This document shows, in pieces, positions 40,229-48,421 of a stretch of 64,000 nt of DNA. Both the position numbers and the translations under genes were made by a program. The number at the start of each line of letters is the position of its first letter. Position 1 is the stretch's first letter. Under the pieces are notes generated by a model. It saw nothing but the letters and a program-made list of their open reading frames with translations, had not been told where the DNA came from and did no database searches. Source of the stretch: Spirillospora albida. GTDB lineage: Bacteria; Actinomycetota; Actinomycetes; Streptosporangiales; Streptosporangiaceae. The DNA is taken from the NCBI RefSeq assembly GCF_000718255.1, contig NZ_JOFJ01000015.1:124001-188000 (forward strand), written 5' to 3'.

Positions 40229-41560
40229 TCAGGTCTGCATGTGCCCGGCCAGCTCCCGCAGGGGCGCCTCCACCGCCTCACCGTACGTCGGGAACGCGTG
40301 GACGACGTCGGTGAGCAGGCTCAGCGGCGTCTCCGCGCGGATGGCCAGCGCGATCTCGCTCATCCACTCCTCGGCATGGAGCCCCGCCGCGGCGGCGCCG
40401 ACCAGCACCCCGCGCGACCGGTCGGCGTACAGCTCCACCCGGCCGCGGTCGTCGGCGTCCACCGCCGCCCGGGCCGTCGCCGCGAGGTCGTACCCGGCGG
40501 TGAGCAGGTCTATGCCGCGTTCCTCCGCCTGCGCGGGCGCGATGCCCACCGCGTACACCGCGGGCGTCGTGTGGACGACCCTCGGGATCGCCCGGTAGTC
40601 GGCCTCCCTGGGGCGGCCGAGGATGTTCTCCACGACGACGCGCGCCTGGTAGCGGGCGGCGTGCGCGGTGCGGGCGAGGCCCGTGACGTCCCCGGCGGCC
40701 CAGATCCGGCCGCTCTCGGACGGGACGCGGCACGTCCCGTCGACCGGGATCCCGTGGCCGGGGGACAGGGCGACGCCCAGCTCCTCCAGCCCGAGGCCCT
40801 CGACGCGGGGGCGCCGACCGGCGGCGACGAGGACGCGGTCGGCGTCGATCGTCCCGCCGTCCGACAGCCAGAGCCGCAGCCCGGTCTCCTTGCGCTCGAT
40901 CTGGCTCAGCGCGGCGCCGAGCCGCAGGTCGACGCCCATCCGGCGGAGCACGCCCGTGAGGACGTCGCCCGCGAACGGCGCCTCGGCGATGAGCAGCCGG
41001 CCGGCGGGCTCGATCAGCGCGACCTGCGAGCCGAACGCCGCGTACACCTGCGCGAGCTCGCAGCCGACCGGGCCGCCGCCGAGCACGACGAGCCGGCGCG
41101 GCAGGTCGGGCACGGTGAGCGCCTCGCCGCTGGTCCAGAACGGGACGTCGGCGAGGCCGCCGGCGGCCGGCACGACGGGCTCGCCGCCGGTGCAGACGAC
41201 CAGGTCGTCGAACCCGCAGGCGGTGCCGTCCACGTCGAGCGTCCCGGCGCCGGTGACGCGGCCCCGCCCGCGCAGGACCGTGACGCCGTCCTCGGCCATT
41301 CGGGCGACGATCCGGTCGTCGTCGCAGTGCCGGGCTAGTTCATCGCGCCGGGCGACGGCGGCCTCCCAGGTCTCGCCGCGCTGCGCGGAGCGGAGCAGTG
41401 ACTTCGACGGCACGCAGGCGAAGTACGGCGATTCGCCCCCGACCAGGCGGTTCTCCACGAGCGCCACGCCGCGCCCGGCGCGGGCGAGCCCGGTGGCCAC
41501 CAGTTCCCCCGCCGTCCCCCCGCCCAGCACCACAACGTCGTAGTGATGGTTCTGCGACAA
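40229..41560 (-). CDS. FAD/NAD(P)-binding disulfide-oxidoreductase-like protein lacking one redox cysteine
   Basis: The 443-residue protein is related to mercuric reductase and dihydrolipoamide dehydrogenase. It has the FAD site VVVLGGGTAGELVATGLARA, the NAD(P) site LVVLGGGPVGCELAQVYAAF, GRIWAAGDVTGL and a C-terminal dimerisation domain. The active-site motif, normally GGxCxxxxCxPSK, reads GGESPYFACVPSK: the first Cys is Ser44, the second is Cys49, so the redox disulfide cannot form. A TTG start at 41560 is chosen because GGAAGGA lies exactly 7 nt upstream; the ATG at 41605 has no ribosome site. Electron acceptor unknown. Confidence 0.85.
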   Translation of the reverse strand: MSQNHHYDVVVLGGGTAGELVATGLARAGRGVALVENRLVGGESPYFACVPSKSLLRSAQRGETWEAAVARRDELARHCDDDRIVARMAEDGVTVLRGRGRVTGAGTLDVDGTACGFDDLVVCTGGEPVVPAAGGLADVPFWTSGEALTVPDLPRRLVVLGGGPVGCELAQVYAAFGSQVALIEPAGRLLIAEAPFAGDVLTGVLRRMGVDLRLGAALSQIERKETGLRLWLSDGGTIDADRVLVAAGRRPRVEGLGLEELGVALSPGHGIPVDGTCRVPSESGRIWAAGDVTGLARTAHAARYQARVVVENILGRPREADYRAIPRVVHTTPAVYAVGIAPAQAEERGIDLLTAGYDLAATARAAVDADDRGRVELYADRSRGVLVGAAAAGLHAEEWMSEIALAIRAETPLSLLTDVVHAFPTYGEAVEAPLRELAGHMQT

Positions 41561-41651
41561 CTGTTCGTCCTTCCGCGGTTCGCTTCTCGGTCCCCTGGGG
41601 TTCATGGTGGCGGAACAGCGCGCCGCAGCGTGGCGATTCGGATACATCCCG

Positions 41652-42557
41652 TCAAGGGAGGGTGGATTTGTGCTCCCCGAGAAGCGGCTCTAGAAGGTCG
41701 CCGAGCTCGTCGACGCGCTCGAGGGCCTCGTCGGGGGTGAAGGAGAGACCGGACGCGTCCTGGCATGACCCCAGCTCGTCCCATGTGAGGGGCATCGAGA
41801 CGGACGGGGCGTCCGCCGCGCGCAGCGAATAGGGGGCCACGGTCGTCTTCGAGGGGTTGTTCTGGCTCCAGTCGACGAAGACCTTGCCCTTGCGGAGGCT
41901 CTTGTCCATCCTGGCGACGACGAGGCCGGGGTGCTCCGCGGCGAGGCGTCGCGCGACGGACCTGGCGTAGTCGGACGTCCGGTCCGTCTCCCGGACCGGG
42001 ACGTAGAGGTGCAGGCCCTTCTTGCCGCTGGTCTTGGGATAGGCCTCGAGGCCGTCCTCCGCGAGGAGTTCGCGGAGCAGGGAGGCGACCCGGCACGCCT
42101 CGACGATCGTGGCGGGCGGGCCCGGATCGAGGTCGAACACCACCAGGTCGGGGCTGCGGATCCCCCCGCGCGGCCCCACCTTCCACTGCGGGACGTGCAG
42201 TTCCAGCGCGGCCAGGTTCGCGCACCACACCAGGGTCGGGAGATCGTCGACGACGATGAAGTCGAGCGTCTCGCGTCCCGTGGAACTGCCCGGGGTGGGG
42301 ACGTTCGCCGTCCGTATCCAGTCCGGCGTATGGGACGGGGCGTTCTTCTCGAAGAACCGGCCGCCCTCGACGCCGTCCGGCCAGCGGATCCGGGTCGCGG
42401 GCCGGTCCCTGAGGTGGGGCAGCATCACGGGGGCGACGCGGGCGTAGTAGTCGATGACCTCGCCCTTGGTGAACGCGGCGTACAGGTGCTTGCCGAGGTT
42501 GGACAGGGTGAGCTGCCGGCCGTCGACCTCCACGCCGACCTTTCCGCTACTGCTCAC
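41652..42557 (-). CDS. ligD: LigD-type polymerase/primase domain protein (NHEJ)
   Basis: The 301-residue protein is a stand-alone LigD polymerase (archaeo-eukaryotic primase superfamily). Typical segments are LTLSNLGKHLYAAFTKGEVI, RPATRIRWPDGVEGGRFFEK, LVVFDLDPGPPATI (catalytic Asp-x-Asp), YPKTSGKKGLHLYVPV and KVFVDWSQNNPSKTTVAPYS. It fills gaps and adds ribonucleotides during end joining. It overlaps the ligase gene by 11 nt, so the two halves of a LigD are encoded as coupled separate genes. The nuclease domain of mycobacterial LigD is missing. Confidence 0.92.
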   Translation of the reverse strand: MSSSGKVGVEVDGRQLTLSNLGKHLYAAFTKGEVIDYYARVAPVMLPHLRDRPATRIRWPDGVEGGRFFEKNAPSHTPDWIRTANVPTPGSSTGRETLDFIVVDDLPTLVWCANLAALELHVPQWKVGPRGGIRSPDLVVFDLDPGPPATIVEACRVASLLRELLAEDGLEAYPKTSGKKGLHLYVPVRETDRTSDYARSVARRLAAEHPGLVVARMDKSLRKGKVFVDWSQNNPSKTTVAPYSLRAADAPSVSMPLTWDELGSCQDASGLSFTPDEALERVDELGDLLEPLLGEHKSTLP

Positions 42558-43518
42558 TCGTCACCTCCAGGGGGTCCTTGTCGTCCCGGAGGCCCCGCCA
42601 GGCGGGGTGACGGAGACGTCCCTCCCGGGTGAGGGCGCTGTAGGCCACCTCCCCGACGAGCATCGGCTCAACCCATTGGACGTCCCGGACGTACTCGCGC
42701 GGGACGGGGTCGTCGTAGGGGGCCGTAGGGCGGCGCAGGGGCCACAGGGCCGTGTAGAGCTCGTCCAGCGCACGTTCCGTGAAGCCCGTGCCGACGTGGC
42801 CGATGAACCCGAGGCGCCCCTTCCCGTCGTACTCGCCCAGGAGGAGCGACCCGACGCCGCCCTCGCGGCGTCCCTTGCCGGGCTTCCAGCCGCACACGAC
42901 GACCTCGCGGGTGAGGAAGTTCTTGACCTTGCGCCAGAAGTCGACCCTGCGCCCGGGGCGGTAGGGGGAGTCGAGGCGTTTTGCCATGACCCCCTCCAGG
43001 TGCTGCTCGCGGGTGAAGGCGATGAGTTCCTCCACCTGCTCGGTGTCGTCGGAGTCCAGGTACGGGGGGACCTCCACCGGGCCGGTGCCGGCGAGGTCGA
43101 GCCCGGCCAGGATCTTCCGGCGGTCCGCGTAAGGGGTGTCGTACAGGAGCGCCCCGTCCAGGAACAGGACGTCGAACACCACGTACCGGACGGGGACCTC
43201 CCGGATCAGCCGGGGATCGGGGCGCGACACGTGCATCCGCCGCTGGAGCCGCTCGAAGCTCGGGCGGCCCGACTCGAACGCGACGACCTCCCCGTCCAGG
43301 AGGGCGTCATGGTGGGGGAGCAGGTCGGACAGCCCCGACAGCTCCGGATAGCGGACGAGGACGTCGCCCCCGCGCCGCCCTCCCGCGCGGACCCCGTCGG
43401 CCGTCACCTGCGCGATGACGCGCACGCCGTCCCACTTCAGCTCCAGGCCCCACCGGCCGCCGGCGGGCAGCTCCCCGGTGGCGGCCATCATCGGCTCGAC
43501 CGGCCACGGCATCGTCAT
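42547..43518 (-). CDS. ATP-dependent DNA ligase (NHEJ, LigD ligase-domain type)
   Basis: The 323-residue ligase has the nucleotidyltransferase motif ELKWDGVR with Lys28 as the AMP-bound residue, then LLDGEVVAF, VRYVVFDVLFLDG, LEGVMAKRLDSPYRPG and FWRKVKN. The OB-fold region (GEYDGKGRLGFIGHVGTGF) completes the core. It seals double-strand breaks with Ku. The ATG has TAAGAC 6 nt upstream and may be leaderless. It is divergent from ku across 121 nt and overlaps the polymerase gene, making one NHEJ locus. Confidence 0.92.
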   Translation of the reverse strand: MTMPWPVEPMMAATGELPAGGRWGLELKWDGVRVIAQVTADGVRAGGRRGGDVLVRYPELSGLSDLLPHHDALLDGEVVAFESGRPSFERLQRRMHVSRPDPRLIREVPVRYVVFDVLFLDGALLYDTPYADRRKILAGLDLAGTGPVEVPPYLDSDDTEQVEELIAFTREQHLEGVMAKRLDSPYRPGRRVDFWRKVKNFLTREVVVCGWKPGKGRREGGVGSLLLGEYDGKGRLGFIGHVGTGFTERALDELYTALWPLRRPTAPYDDPVPREYVRDVQWVEPMLVGEVAYSALTREGRLRHPAWRGLRDDKDPLEVTSEQ

Positions 43519-43639
43519 ACCCGCGTCTTACCCTGCGCGCGCATCGGGGAAAAGGATCAACAGATCGTTGTGGAACAAATCGCGCCCGGTTGCGACCCTG
43601 GAGGGGAACGCTCGGGGCCGCCGTGGGTAAGGACAGGTC

Positions 43640-44560
43640 ATGCGGAGTATCTGGAAGGGCGCGATCTCGTTCGGCCTGGTGACGATCCCGGTGAAGCTGT
43701 ATTCGGCGACGGAGCAGCGGGACGTCGCCTTCCACCAGGTGCACCGCGAGGACGGCGGGCGCATCAAGTACAAGCGCGTGTGCACCGTCGACGGGGAGGA
43801 GGTCCCCTACTCGGACATCGCGAAGGGCTTCGAGCTGCCCGGCGGCGAGACGGTCGTCCTCACCGACGAGGACTTCGCCGACCTCCCGCTGACCACCAGC
43901 CGCCGTATCGACGTCCTCCAGTTCGTGGAGCAGGCGGAGGTGGACCCCATCTACTTCGCCAAGTCCTACTACCTGGAGCCGGACGGGCAGGGGGCCAAGC
44001 CGTACGTCCTCCTGCGGGACGCCCTCGAGTCCTCGGGGCAGGTCGCGATCGTCAAGGTGGCGCTCCGGCAGCGGGAGTCCCTCGCCACCCTCCGCGTCCG
44101 GGAGGGTGTCTTCGTGCTGGAGACCATGCTGTGGCCGGATGAGGTCCGTGTCCCCGACTTCCCCTTCCTGGAGGAGGACATCGAGGTCCGCAAGCAGGAG
44201 CTCACCATGGCGACCTCTCTGATCGAGTCCATGGAGGGCGAGTTCGACCCGTCCGACTACAAGGACGCCTACCGCGAGGCGCTCCAGGCCGTCATCGACG
44301 CCAAGATCGAGGGCAGGGAGATCACCCGCCCGGCGGAGGAGGGCGCCGAGGAGCCCGCCGCCGACCTGCTCAGCGCGCTGCGCGCGAGCGTCGAGGCCGC
44401 CAAGAAGAGCCGCGCCGGGGGCGGGACGTCCGCGAAGAAGCCGGCCGCGCGGAAGACGACCGCGGCGCGGAAGGCGGCCACCGGGCGGAAGCCCGCGGCC
44501 AAGGCTCCCGCCAAGCCCGCGGAGAAGAAGCAGCCCGCCGCGAAGCGCAGGTCGGCCTGA
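43640..44560 (+). CDS. ku: Ku protein with lysine-rich tail
   Basis: The 306-residue Ku homodimer subunit binds DNA ends and recruits LigD activities. The core shows IWKGAISFGLVTIPVKLYSA, HREDGGRIKYKRVC, GEEVPYSDIAKGFEL, VDPIYFAKSYYLEPDGQG, LVRK-like RQRESLATLRVREGVFVLET and DPSDYKDAYREALQAVIDAK. From about residue 255 a tail of AKKPAARK-type repeats is rich in Lys and Ala, which in other bacterial Ku proteins binds DNA and aids sliding. AAGGACAGG precedes the ATG. Divergent from the ligase/polymerase pair. Confidence 0.94.
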   Translation: MRSIWKGAISFGLVTIPVKLYSATEQRDVAFHQVHREDGGRIKYKRVCTVDGEEVPYSDIAKGFELPGGETVVLTDEDFADLPLTTSRRIDVLQFVEQAEVDPIYFAKSYYLEPDGQGAKPYVLLRDALESSGQVAIVKVALRQRESLATLRVREGVFVLETMLWPDEVRVPDFPFLEEDIEVRKQELTMATSLIESMEGEFDPSDYKDAYREALQAVIDAKIEGREITRPAEEGAEEPAADLLSALRASVEAAKKSRAGGGTSAKKPAARKTTAARKAATGRKPAAKAPAKPAEKKQPAAKRRSA

Positions 44561-44593
44561 CCGCCGCCAGCTGTCCCGCCGTCACCCGTCCGG

Positions 44594-45355
44594 CTACTCG
44601 ACCGGGGCGAGCTCCGGCCGCTTCGCCGTGATGAGGTCGCCGGACGACTCGCCCCGCAGCCGGCGGCCGACCCACGGGGCCAGGTACCCGCGCGCCCACC
44701 GGTACGTCGCGAGCCGCTGGGCGCCCCTGCTCAGCTCCGGCAGGGGGGCCAGCTCGGGAACGCGCCAGTCGCCCGCGTCCGGGACGCCGAGCGTCTCCAG
44801 CGCCGCCTGCGCGACCCGCCGGTGCCCCTCGGGGCTCATGTGCAGCCTGTCGACGTCCCAGAGGCGCCAGTCGCGCAGGACGTGCATCGCCCACTGGTCC
44901 ACGATGAACGCGCCGTGCCGGGACGCGATCGCCCGCAGGTGCTCGTTGTAGCAGGCGACGCGGCCCCGCACCCGGCGGATCACCGGCGACCCCACCGGAT
45001 CGACCCCGGTGAACAGGAGCGCGCCGGCGCCCGCCGCCCGGATCCGCGCGACGGCCGCGTCCATCCGCTCGGCGAGCGCGTCGATGTCGGCGCCCGGCCG
45101 CAGCAGGTCGTTCCCGCCGCCCGACACCGACACCAGATCGGGCTCCAGCGCCAGCGCCGCGGGGAGCTGGCCGTCGATGATCTGGCCGAGCAGCCGGCCG
45201 CGGATCGCGAGGTTGGCGTAGCGGAGACCGGGGGACCGGGCGGCGAGTTCCTCCGCCACCCGGTCCGCCCAGCCGCGGCATCCCCCGCCCGGAGCGGGGT
45301 CGCCTACCCCCTCGCTGAAGGAGTCACCGATCGCCACATATCGCGTCCAGAGCAT
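44594..45355 (-). CDS. SGNH/GDSL-family hydrolase
   Basis: The 253-residue enzyme has block I YVAIGDSFSEGVGDP (nucleophile Ser), LAIRGRLLGQIIDGQL (block II Gly), VSVSGGGNDLLRPG (block III Asn) and RLHMSPEGHRRVA (block V, His with acid two residues earlier replaced by the DVDRLH arrangement). It is an esterase/lipase-like cytoplasmic protein without signal peptide. TATCAT ends 6 nt before the ATG on the minus strand, so the mRNA is probably leaderless. It follows the MMPL gene on the same strand with a 21-nt gap. Confidence 0.88.
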   Translation of the reverse strand: MLWTRYVAIGDSFSEGVGDPAPGGGCRGWADRVAEELAARSPGLRYANLAIRGRLLGQIIDGQLPAALALEPDLVSVSGGGNDLLRPGADIDALAERMDAAVARIRAAGAGALLFTGVDPVGSPVIRRVRGRVACYNEHLRAIASRHGAFIVDQWAMHVLRDWRLWDVDRLHMSPEGHRRVAQAALETLGVPDAGDWRVPELAPLPELSRGAQRLATYRWARGYLAPWVGRRLRGESSGDLITAKRPELAPVE

Positions 45356-45376
45356 GCGCTCATGATATTTGCCCTG

Positions 45377-47551
45377 CTATTCGGCCTGAGCCAGGGCCGG
45401 TTCCGTCCGGACCGCCGCCGCGGCCGGGGCGTCGCCCTCGCGGATGCCGTACCGGTGGTAGAGCCGTGCCAGCGGGCCGGGCGCCCACCAGTTCGCCCGC
45501 CCCAGCAGCCGCATGGTGGCGGGGACGAGCAGCGCCCGCACGATCGTCGCGTCCACCAGGATCGCGATCACCATGCCGACGCCGGTCATCTTGATGAACG
45601 TCACACCGGACGTGGCGAACGCGCCGATCACCACGATGAACAGCAGCGCCGCGCTCGTGATGATCGCGCCGGTGCGCTGCACGCCCGCCGCGACCGCCTC
45701 CGTGTTCGACCCCGTCAGGTCGTACTGCTCGCGGACCCGCGACAGCAGGAACACCTCGTAGTCCATCGAGATCCCGAACAGCATCGCCAGCATCAGGATC
45801 GGCATCGCCGGGGCGATCGCTCCGGTCGCGGTGAAGTCCAGCAGGCCCGACAGGTTCCCGTCCTGGAAGATCAGGACCACCGCGCCGAACGTCGCCGACA
45901 GCGACAGCGTGTTCATCAGGATCGCCTTCAGCGGCAGCAGCACCGACCCGAACGCCAGGAACAGCAGGACGAACGTGGCGCCGCCGACGATCAGCGCGAC
46001 CCACGGCAGAGTCGCGCCGATGCTGTCGAGCTGGTCGACGATCTCGGCGGTCTCCCCGCCGACGTGCACCCGCGCGCCGGGCGGCGCCGGGACGTCCCGC
46101 ACCGCGCCGACGAGGTCGCGCGCCGCGTCCGAGTCCGGCTTGGCCGCGTAGCGCAGGGCGATCCGCGTCGTCGTGCCGTCCGACCCCGTCACGGTCGCCC
46201 CCGTGGCGCCGGGCAGGGCGGCGAGCCGCTCCCCGTACGCGGTGATCGCGGCGCGGTCGGACGTCCCGGTCACGACGGCCTCGATGGGGCTGGTCGCGTT
46301 GCGGGGGAAGCGCGTCTCGAGCGTCTCGGCGACGACCCGGGCCTCGGTGCCGGTGGGCAGGACGCGGGCGTCCACACCGCCCCAGTTGATGCGCAGGAAC
46401 GGCGCGCCGAGCGCCAGCAGCAGCGCGACGGTCGCCACGGCGTAGACCACCGGACGGCGCATGACGCTGTGCGCGAGCCGTCCCCACGCGCCCTCGCCGC
46501 GCCCGCGGCCGGCTCCGGCCTTCCGCGCGCGCCGCAGCGGCAGCGCGTCCACCTTCGGCCCGAGCACCGCCAGCAGCGCCGGCAGGACGGTCAGCGCCCC
46601 GATCATGCACACGAACACGGTCGCGATGCCGCCGTACCCCATCGAGACCAGGAAGTTCTGCTCGAACATCAGCAGGCCGGACAGCGAGACCGCGACCGTG
46701 ACGCCGGAGACCGCGACGGTCCGCCCGGCGGTGGCCATGGTCGCGGCCAGGGCGTCCTCGACGCTCTTCGAGCGGATCTCCTCGCGGAACCGGCTCACCA
46801 CGAACAGGCCGTAGTCGATCGCGAGACCGAGGCCGAGGAACGTCGTGATGTTCACCGCGAAGATCGACACGTCGGTCACGTACGTGAGCAGGTGCAGCGC
46901 GGTGAACGAGCCGAGGATCGCGAGGCCGCCGACCAGCAGCGGCAGGCTCGCCGCCACCAGCCCGCCGAAGATCACCACGAGCAGCACCAGCAGCACCGGC
47001 ATCGCCATGCCCTCGGCCCGCCCGATGTCGGACGACACCCGCTCGTTGACCGCCACCTCGGTGCCGATCGTCCCGCCGACCTGCGCGGTGAGGCCGCCGC
47101 CGACCTTCGTCAGGTCGTCGCGGATCTCCTCGTAGGCGTCGTGCCGGGCCCCCTCGTCCGCGCCCGCCAGCCGCAGGACGGCGTACGTGGCGGTGCGGTC
47201 CGTGCTCACGAACTGGGGCGACCTGGTCGTCCAGTACGTGAGCGTCTCGGCGACATGCCCGGCGGGCAGCGCGCGCAGCGACTTCTCGACCTCCGCCCGG
47301 AACGCCGGATCGTCCACGTTCGTCCGGCCCCGGTACAGGACGATGACGTCGGCCTCCTCGCGTCCGAGGTCCCGCTCGGCGATCTCGGACGCCCGCGCGC
47401 TCTCGCTGCCGGGGGTGGCGAAGCCCCCGGCCGCGCTGAGCGCGCCGAAGACCCCCGTCCCCCATACGCCGGCGAACACGAGCGCGGCCGCCGCGGCGCC
47501 CAGCACCCACCGGCGCCGCCGGTGCACCCAGCGCCCCCACTGCTCGAACAT
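45377..47551 (-). CDS. MMPL-family (RND) transporter
   Basis: The 724-residue protein has the MMPL layout: a first transmembrane helix, a large outside domain, five helices, a second outside domain and five more helices. Typical motifs are TFLGLGLAIDYGLFVVSRFR and AMLFGISMDYEVFLLSRVRE (the GxxxDY pair used for proton coupling), plus TRTGAIITSAALLF-like QRTGAIITSAALLFIVVIGA. It probably exports lipids or drugs using the proton gradient. ATG 47551 has GAAGGAG 5-6 nt upstream. The divergent TetR gene is the likely repressor. No cytoplasmic C-terminal domain as in large MmpL proteins. Confidence 0.92.
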   Translation of the reverse strand: MFEQWGRWVHRRRRWVLGAAAAALVFAGVWGTGVFGALSAAGGFATPGSESARASEIAERDLGREEADVIVLYRGRTNVDDPAFRAEVEKSLRALPAGHVAETLTYWTTRSPQFVSTDRTATYAVLRLAGADEGARHDAYEEIRDDLTKVGGGLTAQVGGTIGTEVAVNERVSSDIGRAEGMAMPVLLVLLVVIFGGLVAASLPLLVGGLAILGSFTALHLLTYVTDVSIFAVNITTFLGLGLAIDYGLFVVSRFREEIRSKSVEDALAATMATAGRTVAVSGVTVAVSLSGLLMFEQNFLVSMGYGGIATVFVCMIGALTVLPALLAVLGPKVDALPLRRARKAGAGRGRGEGAWGRLAHSVMRRPVVYAVATVALLLALGAPFLRINWGGVDARVLPTGTEARVVAETLETRFPRNATSPIEAVVTGTSDRAAITAYGERLAALPGATGATVTGSDGTTTRIALRYAAKPDSDAARDLVGAVRDVPAPPGARVHVGGETAEIVDQLDSIGATLPWVALIVGGATFVLLFLAFGSVLLPLKAILMNTLSLSATFGAVVLIFQDGNLSGLLDFTATGAIAPAMPILMLAMLFGISMDYEVFLLSRVREQYDLTGSNTEAVAAGVQRTGAIITSAALLFIVVIGAFATSGVTFIKMTGVGMVIAILVDATIVRALLVPATMRLLGRANWWAPGPLARLYHRYGIREGDAPAAAAVRTEPALAQAE

Positions 47552-47591
47552 GACCACTCCTTCGCTACATCTCGTCACGGCGGTGAAAGCC

Positions 47592-47613
47592 GTTAACTGC
47601 GAACGGTGTTAAC
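47592..47613. promoter_or_regulatory. Candidate TetR operator in the MMPL/TetR gap
   Basis: Two GTTAAC palindromes (47592-47597 and 47608-47613), 10 nt apart, form a symmetrical site between the divergent MMPL and TetR genes. TGCGA (47598-47602) and TCGCA (47615-47619) add a second overlapping inverted repeat. Confidence 0.55.
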
Positions 47614-47684
47614 ATCGCACAAGGTGTTCACTGTCGTCAATGTCGTTCATGGGGAAAGATGCGTGACGACCGGAAGGAGCAGCG

Positions 47685-48395
47685 GTGAAGTCACGACGCG
47701 ACCGGCTGCGCGAGGCGACGGTCCAGGAGATCACCGGGACCGCCCGCCGGATCCTCGTCGCCGAGGGCCCCGAGGCGGTGACGCTGCGCGCCATCGCCCG
47801 CGAGATGGGCATGACGGCGCCCGCCCTCTACCGCTATTTCGGCAGCCACGGCGAACTGCTCCGCCATGTCGTCGGCGCGATCTTCACCGAGCTGACCGCC
47901 GCCCTCCATGACGCCCTGCAGGCCGTCCCGAACGGCGACATGAGCGGCAAGTTCCTCGCGGTCTCCCGGCGCTTCCGCCACTGGGCCCTCGCCCATCCCC
48001 GCGAGTACGCGCTCCTGTTCGGCGCGCCCGTCCGCGGGAGGGGGCACGACGAGGACTGGGCCGAGGAGTGCGCCCGCGAGTTCGGCTGGACGTTCCTGTC
48101 GCTGTTCCTGGAGTTGTGGCGGAAGAAGCCGTTCCCCGTGGTGCCCGACGAGAGGATCGACCCCGTCCTGCTGGAGCAGTTGCGCTCCTACCGCGAGGAC
48201 GTCCTCGGCGTGGACCTGCCCCTGGGCGTGATCCAGCAGTTCCTCAAATGCTGGGTGCGCCTCCAGGGCAGTGTGAGCCTGGAGGTCTTCGGCCACCTCG
48301 AGTTCGCCCTGCGGGACGCCGGCCCCATGTTCGAGCTGATGATGCGGGAGATATCGAGCGAACTCGACATCACCTACCGGCCGCCGGAGCCCTGA
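47685..48395 (+). CDS. TetR-family regulator, likely repressor of the MMPL gene
   Basis: The 236-residue protein has the helix-turn-helix REATVQEITGTARRILVAEG, EAVTLRAIAREMGMTAPALY and RYFGSHGELLRHVVGAIF, followed by a TetR C-terminal domain of the WHG type (FRHWALAHPREYALLFGAPV, FLKCWVRLQGSVSLEVFGHL). GGAAGGAG is about 7 nt before the GTG. It is divergent from the transporter and the shared gap has a symmetrical site, so local repression relieved by a transported compound is the likely mode. Confidence 0.88.
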   Translation: MKSRRDRLREATVQEITGTARRILVAEGPEAVTLRAIAREMGMTAPALYRYFGSHGELLRHVVGAIFTELTAALHDALQAVPNGDMSGKFLAVSRRFRHWALAHPREYALLFGAPVRGRGHDEDWAEECAREFGWTFLSLFLELWRKKPFPVVPDERIDPVLLEQLRSYREDVLGVDLPLGVIQQFLKCWVRLQGSVSLEVFGHLEFALRDAGPMFELMMREISSELDITYRPPEP

Positions 48396-48402
48396 CGGCG
48401 TG

Positions 48403-48421
48403 ATGTTCTATTATGGAACAT
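48403..48421 (+). promoter_or_regulatory. Palindromic operator overlapping the -10 box of the XRE-peptidase gene
   Basis: ATGTTC (48403-48408) and GAACAT (48416-48421) form a perfect 6-bp inverted repeat with spacer TATTATG. TATTAT (48409-48414) inside it is a near-ideal -10 box, ending 7 nt before the GTG at 48422. A protein bound here would block transcription, as expected for autoregulation by the XRE domain. Confidence 0.68.

Noticed and set aside
44822..47596. Long plus-strand frame of about 920 codons opposite the MMPL gene
   Set aside because: Low-complexity RHRD-type translation and perfect coincidence with the MMPL and SGNH genes on the other strand show it to be a shadow.
48413..48421. 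ATG at 48413 as the start of the XRE-peptidase gene
   Set aside because: It would lie inside the TATTAT box and palindrome; the GTG at 48422 fits a leaderless start and preserves the whole XRE domain.
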